The translations under genes were made by a program, and so were the position numbers. Of a stretch of 30,440 bases of DNA, positions 17,230-25,291 are shown piece by piece; within the stretch, counting starts at the first letter, position 1; each line of letters starts with the position of its first letter. The DNA comes from Sulfurimonas sp. GTDB taxonomy: Bacteria > Campylobacterota > Campylobacteria > Campylobacterales > Sulfurimonadaceae. The stretch covers positions 1-30,440 of the forward strand of contig NZ_JALOAN010000027.1 in NCBI RefSeq assembly GCF_023228785.1. The letters are read 5' to 3'. Under the pieces are notes generated by a model. The model saw only the letters and a list, made by a program, of their open reading frames with translations, ran no database searches and had not been told where the DNA came from.

Positions 17230-17234
17230 CTCCT
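17230..17234 (-). promoter_or_regulatory. Shine-Dalgarno site of the halogenase-like gene
   Basis: The minus strand reads AGGAG five bases before the ATG at 17224. This defines the start of the long operon and excludes the longer in-frame reading beginning at 17311. Confidence 0.8.
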
Positions 17235-17258
17235 ATGTAATCTAATCTAAAATTGAAC

Positions 17259-17461
17259 CATCTGGTTAATCTATGAACCAGATTCCGTGTCAAGCACGGA
17301 ATGACGAACACGCGTCACCCTAAACAAGCAAACCGTCACCCTGAACAGGCAAACCGTCACCCTAAACAAGCAAACTGTCATCCTGAACAAACTGTCATCC
17401 TAAACAAGCAAACCGTCATCCTGAACTTGATTCAGGATCCAACTTAATAACTGTTCAGAGC
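17259..17461. repeat. Dispersed inverted-repeat element, copy 1 (expanded)
   Basis: The element lies in the spacer between the two big minus-strand operons. Its right arm (17414-17461), reverse-complemented, matches 28933-28980 at 44 of 48 positions, and its left arm (17259-17305) matches 28989-29035 at 37 of 47. The two copies are therefore homologous and in opposite orientation. The right arm holds the palindrome ATCCTGAActtgaTTCAGGAT; the left arm holds TTCCGTGtcaagCACGGAA. Outer ends start GCTCTGA on one side and a degraded CATCTGG on the other. Between the arms copy 2 has 8 bases while this copy has 108, caused by the tandem array at 17313-17413. No transposase is present, so it is MITE-, REP- or hairpin-type non-coding DNA. 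Confidence 0.85.
17313..17413. repeat. Tandem array of 21-base units
   Basis: Five head-to-tail units: 17313-17333, 17334-17354, 17355-17375, 17376-17392 (4 bases shorter) and 17393-17413. The unit is CGTCACCCTAAACAAGCAAAC with a few C/T and A/G changes. The sixth, partial repeat is the start of the element right arm (CGTCATCCTGAAC), so the array appears to have grown from half of that palindrome. Units touch without distinct spacers, so this is not a CRISPR array. Confidence 0.93.
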
Positions 17462-17484
17462 CTTCAATTATAATAAAATACTGT

Positions 17485-18288
17485 TTAAGCTAAAGCAATA
17501 ATTTTTATTATTTTATAACTATCCTCAAAACAATCAATATAAAGCATTTTTTCCTTCTCTTGTATAGTCTTATTGAGATAATAGCTTGGCATAGTCTCAA
17601 AATATTCACTATCTTTTAAAGAGTCTAAACCTTTGCATCTAGGTGAAGTCATTACTTTTAAATCACTATTTTTTATAAGTTCTTGAACCTCTTGTAAAGA
17701 GTATATCTTCGTATCAAATTCAACCTCGGCGATAGCTCCCGATGATGATAGTGAGAGTTTTTGATAGTTAACACTACTAGTCACTTCTGCATCTTCATCA
17801 AGACCCAAAACTCTTTTAATCACTTCATTTGGATTTGTACACAGATCTACAGAACCTATTATCGCTTCGTTTTGAGATAGATTTAGTGAAGCAAAAACTG
17901 AGATAAGCGTGTTTATAAAAGTAAAATTATTTGAAATTTGAAATGTATTTTTATCTTTTAAACCTAAAGAGTTTGCCACATAGTAACTAGTGGTATTTCC
18001 CAACATATTTATAAAGTCAAAAGGTTTTATAAACTCTTTTTCTTCATATACATACTTGTTAGTTTTTTGTAAAACATCAATATTACCAACACCACTTGTA
18101 ATGTATAGCTCATCACTACTACTAATTTCTACCTTATCTTTTAATAACTGAGCGCCATATATAGCTAAATGGATAAAAGTGTCTTGTCTGCGAGTATCGA
18201 GTTTATACTTAGTTTTTAACTCTTTTTTAATCTCAGATCCATCTAAATGACCCCTATAACTACTTACTGCTTTTACATATAGTTTCAT
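17485..18288 (-). CDS. Degenerate ketosynthase-like partner protein
   Basis: A 267-residue protein with the layout of a ketosynthase N-terminal half: DELYITSGVGN, then a helix-rich stretch, the nucleophile elbow region FQISNNFTFIN and AIIGSVDLC. At the position of the catalytic cysteine (compare STACTSS in the adjacent synthase) it has Phe122, and the C-terminal His-His region is missing. It therefore cannot condense by itself and most likely pairs with the KS gene directly upstream (18285-19412), like a chain-length factor. Start ATGA overlaps the KS stop, giving equal translation of both. It is distinct from the other CLF at 27106-27756. Function is inference. Confidence 0.75.
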   Translation of the reverse strand: MKLYVKAVSSYRGHLDGSEIKKELKTKYKLDTRRQDTFIHLAIYGAQLLKDKVEISSSDELYITSGVGNIDVLQKTNKYVYEEKEFIKPFDFINMLGNTTSYYVANSLGLKDKNTFQISNNFTFINTLISVFASLNLSQNEAIIGSVDLCTNPNEVIKRVLGLDEDAEVTSSVNYQKLSLSSSGAIAEVEFDTKIYSLQEVQELIKNSDLKVMTSPRCKGLDSLKDSEYFETMPSYYLNKTIQEKEKMLYIDCFEDSYKIIKIIALA

Positions 18289-19412
18289 TTAGACTCTTTT
18301 TGAATTATTACAGAGGTATTATTACCACCAAAACCAAAATAATTTAACATAAAAATTCCACAACTACATGCTTTATGCTCTTGAAGTGGAGTATATTCTT
18401 TTATGATTGAGTCTTTATGATTTAGTGTTTGAGGGATAAAACCATCATCTATACATGACATAATCATAGCCAATTCTAAGACACCACAAGCTCCAAGAGT
18501 ATGTCCAACATATGGCTTAAGTGCACTAAAAGTAACATCGGATGCAAATACTTTTTTAATTGCATTTATCTCTGACATATCATTTGTAAGTGTGCTTGTT
18601 GCATGAGCTTTGAGCATTGTAATATCTTGTGCTGTTACCTTAGCAAAACTCATTGCTTTATCCATAACCTCTGCATACTCTTCACCACTTGAGCTTACCG
18701 AGGTGATATTTAAAGAGTTACAGTTTGAGTAGCCACCTCTTAATGACCACTTTGAACTATCTTTTCCAACCAAAACAGCCGCAATTGCCTCACCCAAAAC
18801 AAGTCCGTCTCTTGCAACATCAAAAGGTCTTTGAATATCTGTAGAGAGAAGTTTCATAGAACTAAAACCATCGCTCATCATTTGTGAAAATATCTCAACA
18901 CCAACTACTATTGCATACTCTACAACACCACTGTTGATAAGATTTCTTGCTTCTAAAACTGCATTTATGCTTGATGTACAGGCTGTGCTTATGGTCATAG
19001 TAAACGGGTTGAGTTCTAACTCTTTGGATATTTCATTTGCAAAAGAGTCTATACTTTTCTTACTTGAAGCATAAGGCTTTTTTTTATACTCATAAACGCT
19101 ACTCTCAATAGAATCAATTATATTTTTATCTATTAGTGAAGTTCCTATAATTAGAGCTGTTTTAGCTCTTTGTTGTGGTGTTAGTTTTATAGTTATAGTC
19201 TCTACAAGTTTTTTTATAGCTTCTTTGATTTCATTAGCATCATCTTCTACTTTATCACTAAAAAGATAGTATGGTATTTCAACAGCATCATTAAGTGTTG
19301 AGACTTCTTTGTAAGAAATGTTAATATCAATGTTTTTAATCGACTGTAGAGTTTCTAAGGTATTTCCTTGTGAACTCCTTAGCGTATAGTCTAAAATATT
19401 TATACTATGCAT
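18285..19412 (-). CDS. Beta-ketoacyl-ACP synthase (KS, FabF/ApeO-like)
   Basis: A 375-residue ketosynthase with the complete triad: Cys145 in STACTSS, His270 in LKAHATST, and His304 in KPYVGHTLG. It is slightly shorter than FabF (about 410), as are KS subunits of aryl polyene systems. The neighbouring degenerate KS (17485-18288) and ACP 3 (19405-19671) make a compact KS/partner/ACP set beside the ABC transporter and the dar genes. It may therefore build the chains destined for the resorcinol half, or a second polyene chain. This division of labour is inference. Starts with ATG overlapping ACP 3 by 8 bases. Confidence 0.93.
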   Translation of the reverse strand: MHSINILDYTLRSSQGNTLETLQSIKNIDINISYKEVSTLNDAVEIPYYLFSDKVEDDANEIKEAIKKLVETITIKLTPQQRAKTALIIGTSLIDKNIIDSIESSVYEYKKKPYASSKKSIDSFANEISKELELNPFTMTISTACTSSINAVLEARNLINSGVVEYAIVVGVEIFSQMMSDGFSSMKLLSTDIQRPFDVARDGLVLGEAIAAVLVGKDSSKWSLRGGYSNCNSLNITSVSSSGEEYAEVMDKAMSFAKVTAQDITMLKAHATSTLTNDMSEINAIKKVFASDVTFSALKPYVGHTLGACGVLELAMIMSCIDDGFIPQTLNHKDSIIKEYTPLQEHKACSCGIFMLNYFGFGGNNTSVIIQKESK

Positions 19413-19671
19413 TTTGCTCGTTTATGTAAGCTACTAAATTATCAATCGTAGTTACAACTCGTCTAAAATCCTTTGAATCTACAAGTCTGATACCAAATTT
19501 GTTTTGCAAGCCCATTGATATTTGTAGAGCATCTAAGGAGTCTAACTCTAAGCCACTTTTATCTGAAAAAAGTTCAACATCATCTGCTATATCTTCTGGT
19601 GAGATATCCTCTTTTTCACACTCTTGTATAATCATACTTTTTAGATTATATTTTAATTGTTCTATATCCAC
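19405..19671 (-). CDS. Acyl carrier protein (ACP 3)
   Basis: An 88-residue acidic protein with phosphopantetheine motif LELDSLDALQI (Ser45). The start is GTG at 19671, directly after the permease stop codon. It is the third ACP of the window and sits with the KS at 18285-19412 and the dar genes. DAR clusters usually carry their own ACP, so this one probably serves that branch. Confidence 0.92.
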   Translation of the reverse strand: MDIEQLKYNLKSMIIQECEKEDISPEDIADDVELFSDKSGLELDSLDALQISMGLQNKFGIRLVDSKDFRRVVTTIDNLVAYINEQNA

Positions 19672-20817
19672 TTAAAAACCTTTTTTTATACTAATTTGTA
19701 GTATTAACATAGATAACATTAAAGATATCACACCAAATGTGATAAGCATAAGTACATTGTTTAGTACCATGCTAAAGTTTGCCGATTTTAAAAAAATATC
19801 TAAAAAAGCATCAAGTCCCCACGACATAGGAGAGATTTCTGATAGCTTCTGCATAACTGGAGGCATAATAAACTTAGGTACCATAACTCCACCTATTGCT
19901 CCAAGAAGTATATTTAATATACCACCTATTGTCGTCGCTTGTTCACTTGATTTTGCACTTACTGCAATTAAAGAAGAGATGCCAATAGCTGCAATACTTA
20001 AAGCAACTGAGACAGCACCAAGTGCAAAAAACGAGCCATTAATAACTAAAGCTGGCGTATCAAAAAGAGGTACCAAGTAGATCCCAACACCAAGCATAAT
20101 TAAGACTTGAAACTGGTTTATAACAAGGTAAGGGATACTTTTTGATATACCCATAGCAAAAATTGAGACATTCATAGAGTTTAACCGAGCTAATGTATTT
20201 TGTTTTCTTTCATTAACATAAATCGTTGACATTGGAATAATGATAAAAAACATTCCAAATACAATCCAGGCAGGTACACTCTGCTGAGTTGAGTTTGGAA
20301 TATTAATAGAGTTATTATAACTTACCTCATACATAGTTTCAACTGAGATCTCTAAATCAGAGAGTATCTTCGATATTTGAGGAGATACCCCTTCAATATT
20401 TCTTACCATATTCTCTAGCTTCGCACTTAAGACATGTTCAAACAACATAGCCTTAAACGCTTCTATCTCATCACTTTTTATAGAATCTCTCACATTAATA
20501 CTTAACTTAGAGTTTGGCTTACTCTCATAATCTTTTGGAATCGTTACTACAAACTGTGCAGAAGTTTCATCATCTAGAAGATGAAACTTTTTATCCGCTT
20601 CTATCTTTGTTAAAAAATCTTTACTTATCTTACTTATATCTGCATCGTTTACATAGAGTGAAAACTCTATGCTCTCATTTGTAAATTGATCTCTCATAGC
20701 AACTGACATTATAAGTATAAAAATTGCAGGCATTACAAAAAGAGCTAAGAGTGCATGTTTATCCCTAAGAACAAGTAAAAACTCTTTTTTTATCATCGCT
20801 TTAAACATCTTTTGCAC
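19672..20817 (-). CDS. ABC-2 type exporter permease
   Basis: A 381-residue membrane protein with the ABC-2 layout: one N-terminal helix (residues about 24-42), a large periplasmic domain (about 45-175), then five helices towards the C-terminus. The segment SPMSWGLDAFLD before the last helix is typical of YhgE/ABC-2 permeases. It overlaps the ATPase gene by 17 bases, so both form one transporter. Position between ACP/KS and the BtrH-like and dar genes suggests it exports the finished resorcinol or hybrid pigment, or a lipid precursor. Confidence 0.92.
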   Translation of the reverse strand: MQKMFKAMIKKEFLLVLRDKHALLALFVMPAIFILIMSVAMRDQFTNESIEFSLYVNDADISKISKDFLTKIEADKKFHLLDDETSAQFVVTIPKDYESKPNSKLSINVRDSIKSDEIEAFKAMLFEHVLSAKLENMVRNIEGVSPQISKILSDLEISVETMYEVSYNNSINIPNSTQQSVPAWIVFGMFFIIIPMSTIYVNERKQNTLARLNSMNVSIFAMGISKSIPYLVINQFQVLIMLGVGIYLVPLFDTPALVINGSFFALGAVSVALSIAAIGISSLIAVSAKSSEQATTIGGILNILLGAIGGVMVPKFIMPPVMQKLSEISPMSWGLDAFLDIFLKSANFSMVLNNVLMLITFGVISLMLSMLILQISIKKGF

Positions 20818-21676
20818 CTGTTATGTCTAAAAAATGTTTTTCTAAATTGCTCGAGCCATAGTTAATCTGTTTTATCGATATTTTGTGTGTTTTACATAAT
20901 TTTAATGTAGCAAAAAGTTCACTCTCTTTTGTTTTTATAGTTGTCTCACTACTCATGTCAAGCCCAAGTTCTTGAAGTTTTTCGGAATAGATCACTTCAA
21001 CACTCACACTATCACTGCTTCTATTTGTAATTAGATTCTCAACAGAGTTTTGTTCTATTAATTTTCCATGATCTATAATAGCAACTTCATCACAGATCTT
21101 CTCTATCTCATTCATATAATGGCTCGTATAAATCACTGTAATACCAAAGTTTTTATACTCTTTTATAGAATCAAGTATCTCATTTCTACTCTTTGGATCT
21201 ATACCTACAGTTGGCTCATCGAAATATATAACTTTAGGGTTATTTAAAAGACCAATAGCAATATTTAATCTTCTTTTTTGTCCACCTGAGAGAGTTGAAG
21301 CTTTTTGTAAAAGTATTTCTTCTAAAGAATTTATTTCTACAGACTTATCATAACTCTCTTTCTCTGCATTTTGTACTTTTGCAAAAAAATCTAAATTTTC
21401 TTTAACACTGAGATCTTCATAAAAAGCAAGATGTTGAGGAATGATTGAGCTAAGACTTTTTACTTTTTTAAGCTCTTTATTCATATCTAAACCAAAGATC
21501 TCTACACTACCGCTATCTTGTGATATTAGTCCATTTAAAATAGAAAGAAGTGTTGTCTTTCCTGCACCATTTACGCCAAGTAATCCAAAAACAGAACCTT
21601 TTTTTATCTCCAATGATAAGTTATCAAGTGCTTTTTTCTCTCCATAAGATTTTGTTAGGTTCGTTATTTTTATCAT
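20801..21676 (-). CDS. ABC exporter ATP-binding protein
   Basis: A 291-residue ATPase with Walker A GVNGAGKT (34-41), the Q-loop near IIPQH, signature LSGGQ (128-132), Walker B VIYFDE (148-153) and a switch histidine in YTSH. The C-terminal 70 residues are an extra domain common to exporters of the drug/lipid type. It starts immediately after the BtrH-like gene stop (TAA then ATG) and forms a pair with the permease at 19672-20817. Confidence 0.95.
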   Translation of the reverse strand: MIKITNLTKSYGEKKALDNLSLEIKKGSVFGLLGVNGAGKTTLLSILNGLISQDSGSVEIFGLDMNKELKKVKSLSSIIPQHLAFYEDLSVKENLDFFAKVQNAEKESYDKSVEINSLEEILLQKASTLSGGQKRRLNIAIGLLNNPKVIYFDEPTVGIDPKSRNEILDSIKEYKNFGITVIYTSHYMNEIEKICDEVAIIDHGKLIEQNSVENLITNRSSDSVSVEVIYSEKLQELGLDMSSETTIKTKESELFATLKLCKTHKISIKQINYGSSNLEKHFLDITGAKDV

Positions 21677-22681
21677 TTAATACTTTGCACACAGTTCTAA
21701 TAACTTTTGATAGACTTTTTTCTCTTCATCAGATATAAATTCTAATTTTTGAGCGATTACTTCATAATCTATATTGTTTTTTGACTTAACAGCTTTTGCA
21801 ACCATTAGAGCAAACTCTCTAAATTCATCACCCACTTTTAAAAACATTTCAGAAGCTTCTACTAGCATTTCATTGTTGTCAAAGATAAGACTAGATTCTT
21901 GTAAAAAAGAAGCGTAAAGATATCTAAAACCAGCACCACCTGTACCTATCTCTTCTTGCATTCTTACTATATGACCAAGAAAAAGTTTTGCGTAACGTTT
22001 ATCTTTTTTTTCTAGTTTGCGAATCGATTTTGCTAAATATTTAATCCCTTTTAAGCCAGCTATTGGAACAGGAGTATTTAGCATAGTCTTTGAAACTTTT
22101 TTAATACTCTTTATGATTAAAGGTTTTAAATCTATCTCTGTTGGTACACTTATAGGATAGTAAAGGAGCCCTTTAGGCGCCATTGCCCCTTTTACAAATC
22201 TTGCTTTTGTCAGAGATACTTTGTCACACTTTTGAGTAAACTCAAAAACAGGATCACTTACATCGTATGAATCACCATCTTTTTTAAAGACTAAAAGGTT
22301 ATGTGCATTAAAATGAAAACGCATCTCCTCTGGAAAATATGGAAGCCAATATACAGAGGTTTGAGCACCTACTATTTTACCCTCAGCTAGTAGCTCATCA
22401 AGTCTTGCTTCACCTTTTTCTTTACTTGAAAATGTTTCAAGTTTCATCTTAACATTTAAGTTTTTTTGAATATTTTTTATAATTGACTTTGGCATACTTC
22501 TATATGCAACAAGTGGCATCCCACCCATTTTAAGAAAGGGAAGATAAGCAAAAGTAAGCGCATTTGCAAGACCAAAAACCATAGGTTCACTAAGACTAAG
22601 CCCATAGTGTCTTAACATTGATGACATTACACCACTTTCACAATGTGCAGAATGTGTATGTTTAAACTCAACTACACTCAT
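21677..22681 (-). CDS. BtrH-like acyltransferase (BtrH N-terminal plus DUF4872-like)
   Basis: A 334-residue protein whose N-terminal half resembles butirosin BtrH, a cysteine-dependent enzyme that moves an acyl chain from an ACP to an amine. The likely triad is Cys14 (in HCESG), His127 (AHNLLVF) and Asp143 (VSDP). An additional all-alpha C-terminal region (about residues 185-334) is like the domain that follows in many homologues. In this cluster it would take an ACP-bound acyl chain (polyene or DAR precursor) to an unknown acceptor, possibly making the link between the two halves. It is not a usual component of simple aryl polyene clusters. It overlaps the small upstream gene by 14 bases. 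Confidence 0.82.
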   Translation of the reverse strand: MSVVEFKHTHSAHCESGVMSSMLRHYGLSLSEPMVFGLANALTFAYLPFLKMGGMPLVAYRSMPKSIIKNIQKNLNVKMKLETFSSKEKGEARLDELLAEGKIVGAQTSVYWLPYFPEEMRFHFNAHNLLVFKKDGDSYDVSDPVFEFTQKCDKVSLTKARFVKGAMAPKGLLYYPISVPTEIDLKPLIIKSIKKVSKTMLNTPVPIAGLKGIKYLAKSIRKLEKKDKRYAKLFLGHIVRMQEEIGTGGAGFRYLYASFLQESSLIFDNNEMLVEASEMFLKVGDEFREFALMVAKAVKSKNNIDYEVIAQKLEFISDEEKKVYQKLLELCAKY

Positions 22682-23084
22682 AATCTCTCTCTTGCAATAC
22701 TTTTAATCTCTCACTCGATATTCCCATGGCTTCGACATAAATTGCTAAACGTTTTTCACTGATTTTGGCAAATACTTCTGGCTTAAAATCTCTTTTGATT
22801 GTCCATTTAAAAAAACTTGTAGATTCAGATAAAACCTGCAAGTCCATTCTTATAGAGTACATATAATAATATAAAGGAGATTTTAGTCCTTTTTTTACTT
22901 CACAGTAAGCTTTAGCTTCATTCTCAAGTAGTTCTTCTAAGGCTTGTTTTGTAACTGTTTCTTCAGCACTCCAACCGCTAGATTTTACTACTTTTACACT
23001 TCCATCTTCATCTTTTGCATATATCGCTTTTTTATTTTTTGCATATGTTGAGCTATCATCTTGAGGGACGCTATTAACATCCAT
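22668..23084 (-). CDS. Small conserved protein with a Cro/C1-like C-terminal fold
   Basis: I do not recognise a named family with certainty. The protein is 138 residues, charged and soluble. The N-terminal part reads like IYAKDEDGSVKVVKSSGW, a short beta segment. From residue 80 on (MDLQVLSESTSFFKWTIKRD to about residue 125) it has the spacing of a five-helix HTH of Cro/C1 type: a first helix LQVLSEST, a turn and recognition helix FFKWTIKRDF, then ISEKRLAIYVEAMGIS. It lies one base after DarB and overlaps the BtrH-like gene, so it is co-translated with them. It may bind DNA as a regulator, or the HTH may act as a protein-binding module for the assembly enzymes. Function is unknown. Confidence 0.7.
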   Translation of the reverse strand: MDVNSVPQDDSSTYAKNKKAIYAKDEDGSVKVVKSSGWSAEETVTKQALEELLENEAKAYCEVKKGLKSPLYYYMYSIRMDLQVLSESTSFFKWTIKRDFKPEVFAKISEKRLAIYVEAMGISSERLKVLQERDYECS

Positions 23085-23085
23085 A

Positions 23086-24231
23086 CTAAACTGCCTCTAA
23101 AAGCATAAATGCAGTGGAAAATCTACCGCTCTCTGGTATGTAACATAAAACTTTTTCACCTTTTTTAATTTTACCACTGTTAAACAACTCTTCTATCATA
23201 ATATAAATTGAGGCAGATCCCGTATTTCCTCTGTATGAGAGATTTGTAAACCACTTATTTTGTGGTATATCACAACCCGCTTTTTTCATTTTTTCATATA
23301 CTTCATCTCTAAAGAAACCAGAAGAGTAATGAGGTAAGAACCAATCTATCTCTTTTGGATCAAACATCTTTTTTTCAAGCATTGTAGCAAGTGCTTTTGT
23401 CACTGTATATTCCATTACGTTTTCATTTAGTAGTTTCACATCTTGCTTTACTGCAAAGATAGACTTGCTTAACCACTCCTTTGGAGCATAAGTTCTCCAA
23501 CCTCTAACAGAACCATCCTCTTGCTTTTCGCATCCTGCGTACATACAGGTCTCTAGTATATTTGCATACGAAGTTGAAAAAATCTTGTCTATTTTAAGAG
23601 AGAGTGTGTCTGCATTTGGTTTCGCACTCAAAGCGATAGCCCCTGCTCCATCACTTAACATCCATCTTAAAAAATCTTTCTCAAATGCTATCTCCGGATG
23701 CTTATCAAGATTATCAACTTTTGTTTCAATCTCAGGAGTAAAATTTTCAGCTCTCATAACTGCAGATGAGTTCTCACTCCCAGTTGCAATTGCTAATTCT
23801 GCTTCGCCAGACTTCACTGCAGTATATGCATACTTTAAAGCTGTAACACCACTTAAGCAGATACCAGCAGTAGACATAATTTCAAGTGGATCACAAGCAA
23901 GTTCTCCATGGACCATACTTGCATGGTTAGGCATAAGTTGATCAGGCATCGTTGTTCCACAAGAGAGTAAATCAACACTATTTAAGTCAAGCCCATCAGC
24001 TTCTAGTTTTTTAATTGCCTTTGCGGTTAGCTCCGCATTTGTATGTGTAGCTTTACGGGTTTTTGGATCTATTGCATAGTATCTTGTCTCAATATTGTTT
24101 GAACGTAGTATGATTCTCTTAGCACGAGATGGTCTATCACCTACCTGTCCTAGAACTTTTTCTATATTTGTGTTGTCAACGGCTTCATTAGGCAAAAATG
24201 ATGCTATTTTATTTATATATACATTTCTCAT
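23086..24231 (-). CDS. darB: KAS III-like ketosynthase, DarB-type
   Basis: A 381-residue FabH-like enzyme. The triad is visible: Cys125 in STAGICLSG, His301 in LPHYSSG and Asn336 in YRGNTGSAS. DarB of dialkylresorcinol pathways condenses two beta-ketoacyl or acyl units into a cyclohexanedione ring. The assignment rests on the directly adjacent DarA gene (11 bases apart), the KAS III motifs and the cluster. It is longer than FabH (about 320), as expected for this branch. GGAG precedes the ATG at 24231 and lies within DarA's stop region, so both genes are coupled. Confidence 0.88.
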   Translation of the reverse strand: MRNVYINKIASFLPNEAVDNTNIEKVLGQVGDRPSRAKRIILRSNNIETRYYAIDPKTRKATHTNAELTAKAIKKLEADGLDLNSVDLLSCGTTMPDQLMPNHASMVHGELACDPLEIMSTAGICLSGVTALKYAYTAVKSGEAELAIATGSENSSAVMRAENFTPEIETKVDNLDKHPEIAFEKDFLRWMLSDGAGAIALSAKPNADTLSLKIDKIFSTSYANILETCMYAGCEKQEDGSVRGWRTYAPKEWLSKSIFAVKQDVKLLNENVMEYTVTKALATMLEKKMFDPKEIDWFLPHYSSGFFRDEVYEKMKKAGCDIPQNKWFTNLSYRGNTGSASIYIMIEELFNSGKIKKGEKVLCYIPESGRFSTAFMLLEAV

Positions 24232-24242
24232 ATTATCTCCGC

Positions 24243-25160
24243 CTATTTGCCACTTGGAAGTTCATATTTTGCTTCCATCGCTTCTAATTTTTCTTTTTGA
24301 AATATATTTAAAATTTTTCTTGATAAAATATTTAAAGGCACAATAGTTAGTAATAAAAGTACCAAAAATACAAAATATATAGTTATTGTTATTTTTCTAC
24401 CAACTGAGTATTTTTTACCAGACCACTTAATGAGCTGAGTCCAAATTTGAAAGCTTCTATTTGCAATTTTTTCAGTTGCAATAAGTTTGGCATTTACACT
24501 TACAGCACCTAAGTTCGTCAACATTGCATCAGTGTTCTTTTCTTTATCTTCTTTAAGCGAGCTATTAAGACGCTCGCCAAACCTTACACAATTGTCTATA
24601 TTTTCTTGTGTAATGCCGGCTTGAGGTAGTGCACTAAAAAACTTTTTATCCCCTGTAAACATCCACATAGGTAAAGTCACAAGGCTCAGCACTGAACCAC
24701 TCTGATCTGTAAGAGCTACATGATCTATAAGTCTAGCATCTACAGTATCTATCATGTTTTTCATTTTTTCTTGTGCTAAAACCCACATATCTCGACAGGC
24801 TACAACAGTTACAACTGGCTTGTTTTTAAAAATCTGTTTAGCTTGAACAGATTGCATAAATGCAGTCACAGGAATAGAAGGGGCCATATACCAAACTGTA
24901 TATCCTAAAATAATTAAATCATAATCCTCTTCAAGTTCTTCAAGATCTTCTATCTCACAACCATCTAGCTGAACAGCTTCTGGAAATTCATCAAAAAATG
25001 TGTAAAATGGCCATGGAAATGGATATTTTAACTTTGGTTTTATCGGTCTCATATCAACTTTTATTTCTTCATCAGCGAGTTTTGAGGTAAAACTTTTTAA
25101 GACATTTTCTAATTGTCCTGTTTGCGAATAATATACAACTAATACTTTTTTCATTCTCAT
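24243..25160 (-). CDS. darA: Dialkylresorcinol biosynthesis protein DarA (flavodoxin-like)
   Basis: A 305-residue protein with an N-terminal flavodoxin fold: the phosphate loop YYSQTGQ (10-16), then WYMAPSIPV and VTVVACRDMW typical of flavodoxin-like quinone reductases. A C-terminal membrane helix lies at about residues 257-279, followed by a lysine-rich tail. This architecture is that of DarA, originally annotated as dialkylresorcinol condensing enzyme and later assigned the oxidative aromatisation of the cyclohexanedione made by DarB. It is the first gene of the second minus-strand operon. A -10 hexamer TATAAT (minus strand, 25192-25187) is well placed upstream. The start may be the ATG at 25160 or the one two codons in. 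Confidence 0.88.
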   Translation of the reverse strand: MRMKKVLVVYYSQTGQLENVLKSFTSKLADEEIKVDMRPIKPKLKYPFPWPFYTFFDEFPEAVQLDGCEIEDLEELEEDYDLIILGYTVWYMAPSIPVTAFMQSVQAKQIFKNKPVVTVVACRDMWVLAQEKMKNMIDTVDARLIDHVALTDQSGSVLSLVTLPMWMFTGDKKFFSALPQAGITQENIDNCVRFGERLNSSLKEDKEKNTDAMLTNLGAVSVNAKLIATEKIANRSFQIWTQLIKWSGKKYSVGRKITITIYFVFLVLLLLTIVPLNILSRKILNIFQKEKLEAMEAKYELPSGK

Positions 25161-25186
25161 CTTTTAATCAATAATTTTTAGTTTTA

Positions 25187-25192
25187 ATTATA
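25187..25192 (-). promoter_or_regulatory. Candidate promoter (-10) for the dar operon
   Basis: The minus strand reads TATAAT here, giving a leader of about 20-27 bases to the DarA ATG at 25160. No good -35 box is visible, which is normal for sigma70-type promoters in Campylobacterota. The opposing promoter at 25258-25263 lies about 70 bases away, so this intergenic region is a divergent control region. Confidence 0.6.
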
Positions 25193-25257
25193 CTCTTGCA
25201 ATACTTTTAAATAGATAAGATTCAAGGCTTTAAAACAAAATAAATATTTTTTTGTGC

Positions 25258-25263
25258 TATAAT
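25258..25263 (+). promoter_or_regulatory. Candidate promoter (extended -10) for the lipoprotein gene
   Basis: TATAAT preceded by TG one base upstream (TGCTATAAT), an extended -10 element. It lies about 28 bases before the ATG at 25292, with AAGGA (25281-25285) as ribosome site in the leader. Confidence 0.7.
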
Positions 25264-25291
25264 TCATTAATATCAATCACAAGGATAAACA

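Noticed and set aside
17225..17311. Upstream extension of the halogenase-like protein to an ATG at 17311
   Set aside because: The extra 29 residues come from the repeat element and lack conservation; AGGAG is positioned for the ATG at 17224.
17313..17413. Possible CRISPR array
   Set aside because: Repeat units of 21 bases abut each other with no unique spacers, no leader and no cas genes.
17225..17484. A transposase or integrase linked to the repeat elements
   Set aside because: No open frame with such motifs exists in either gap or nearby.
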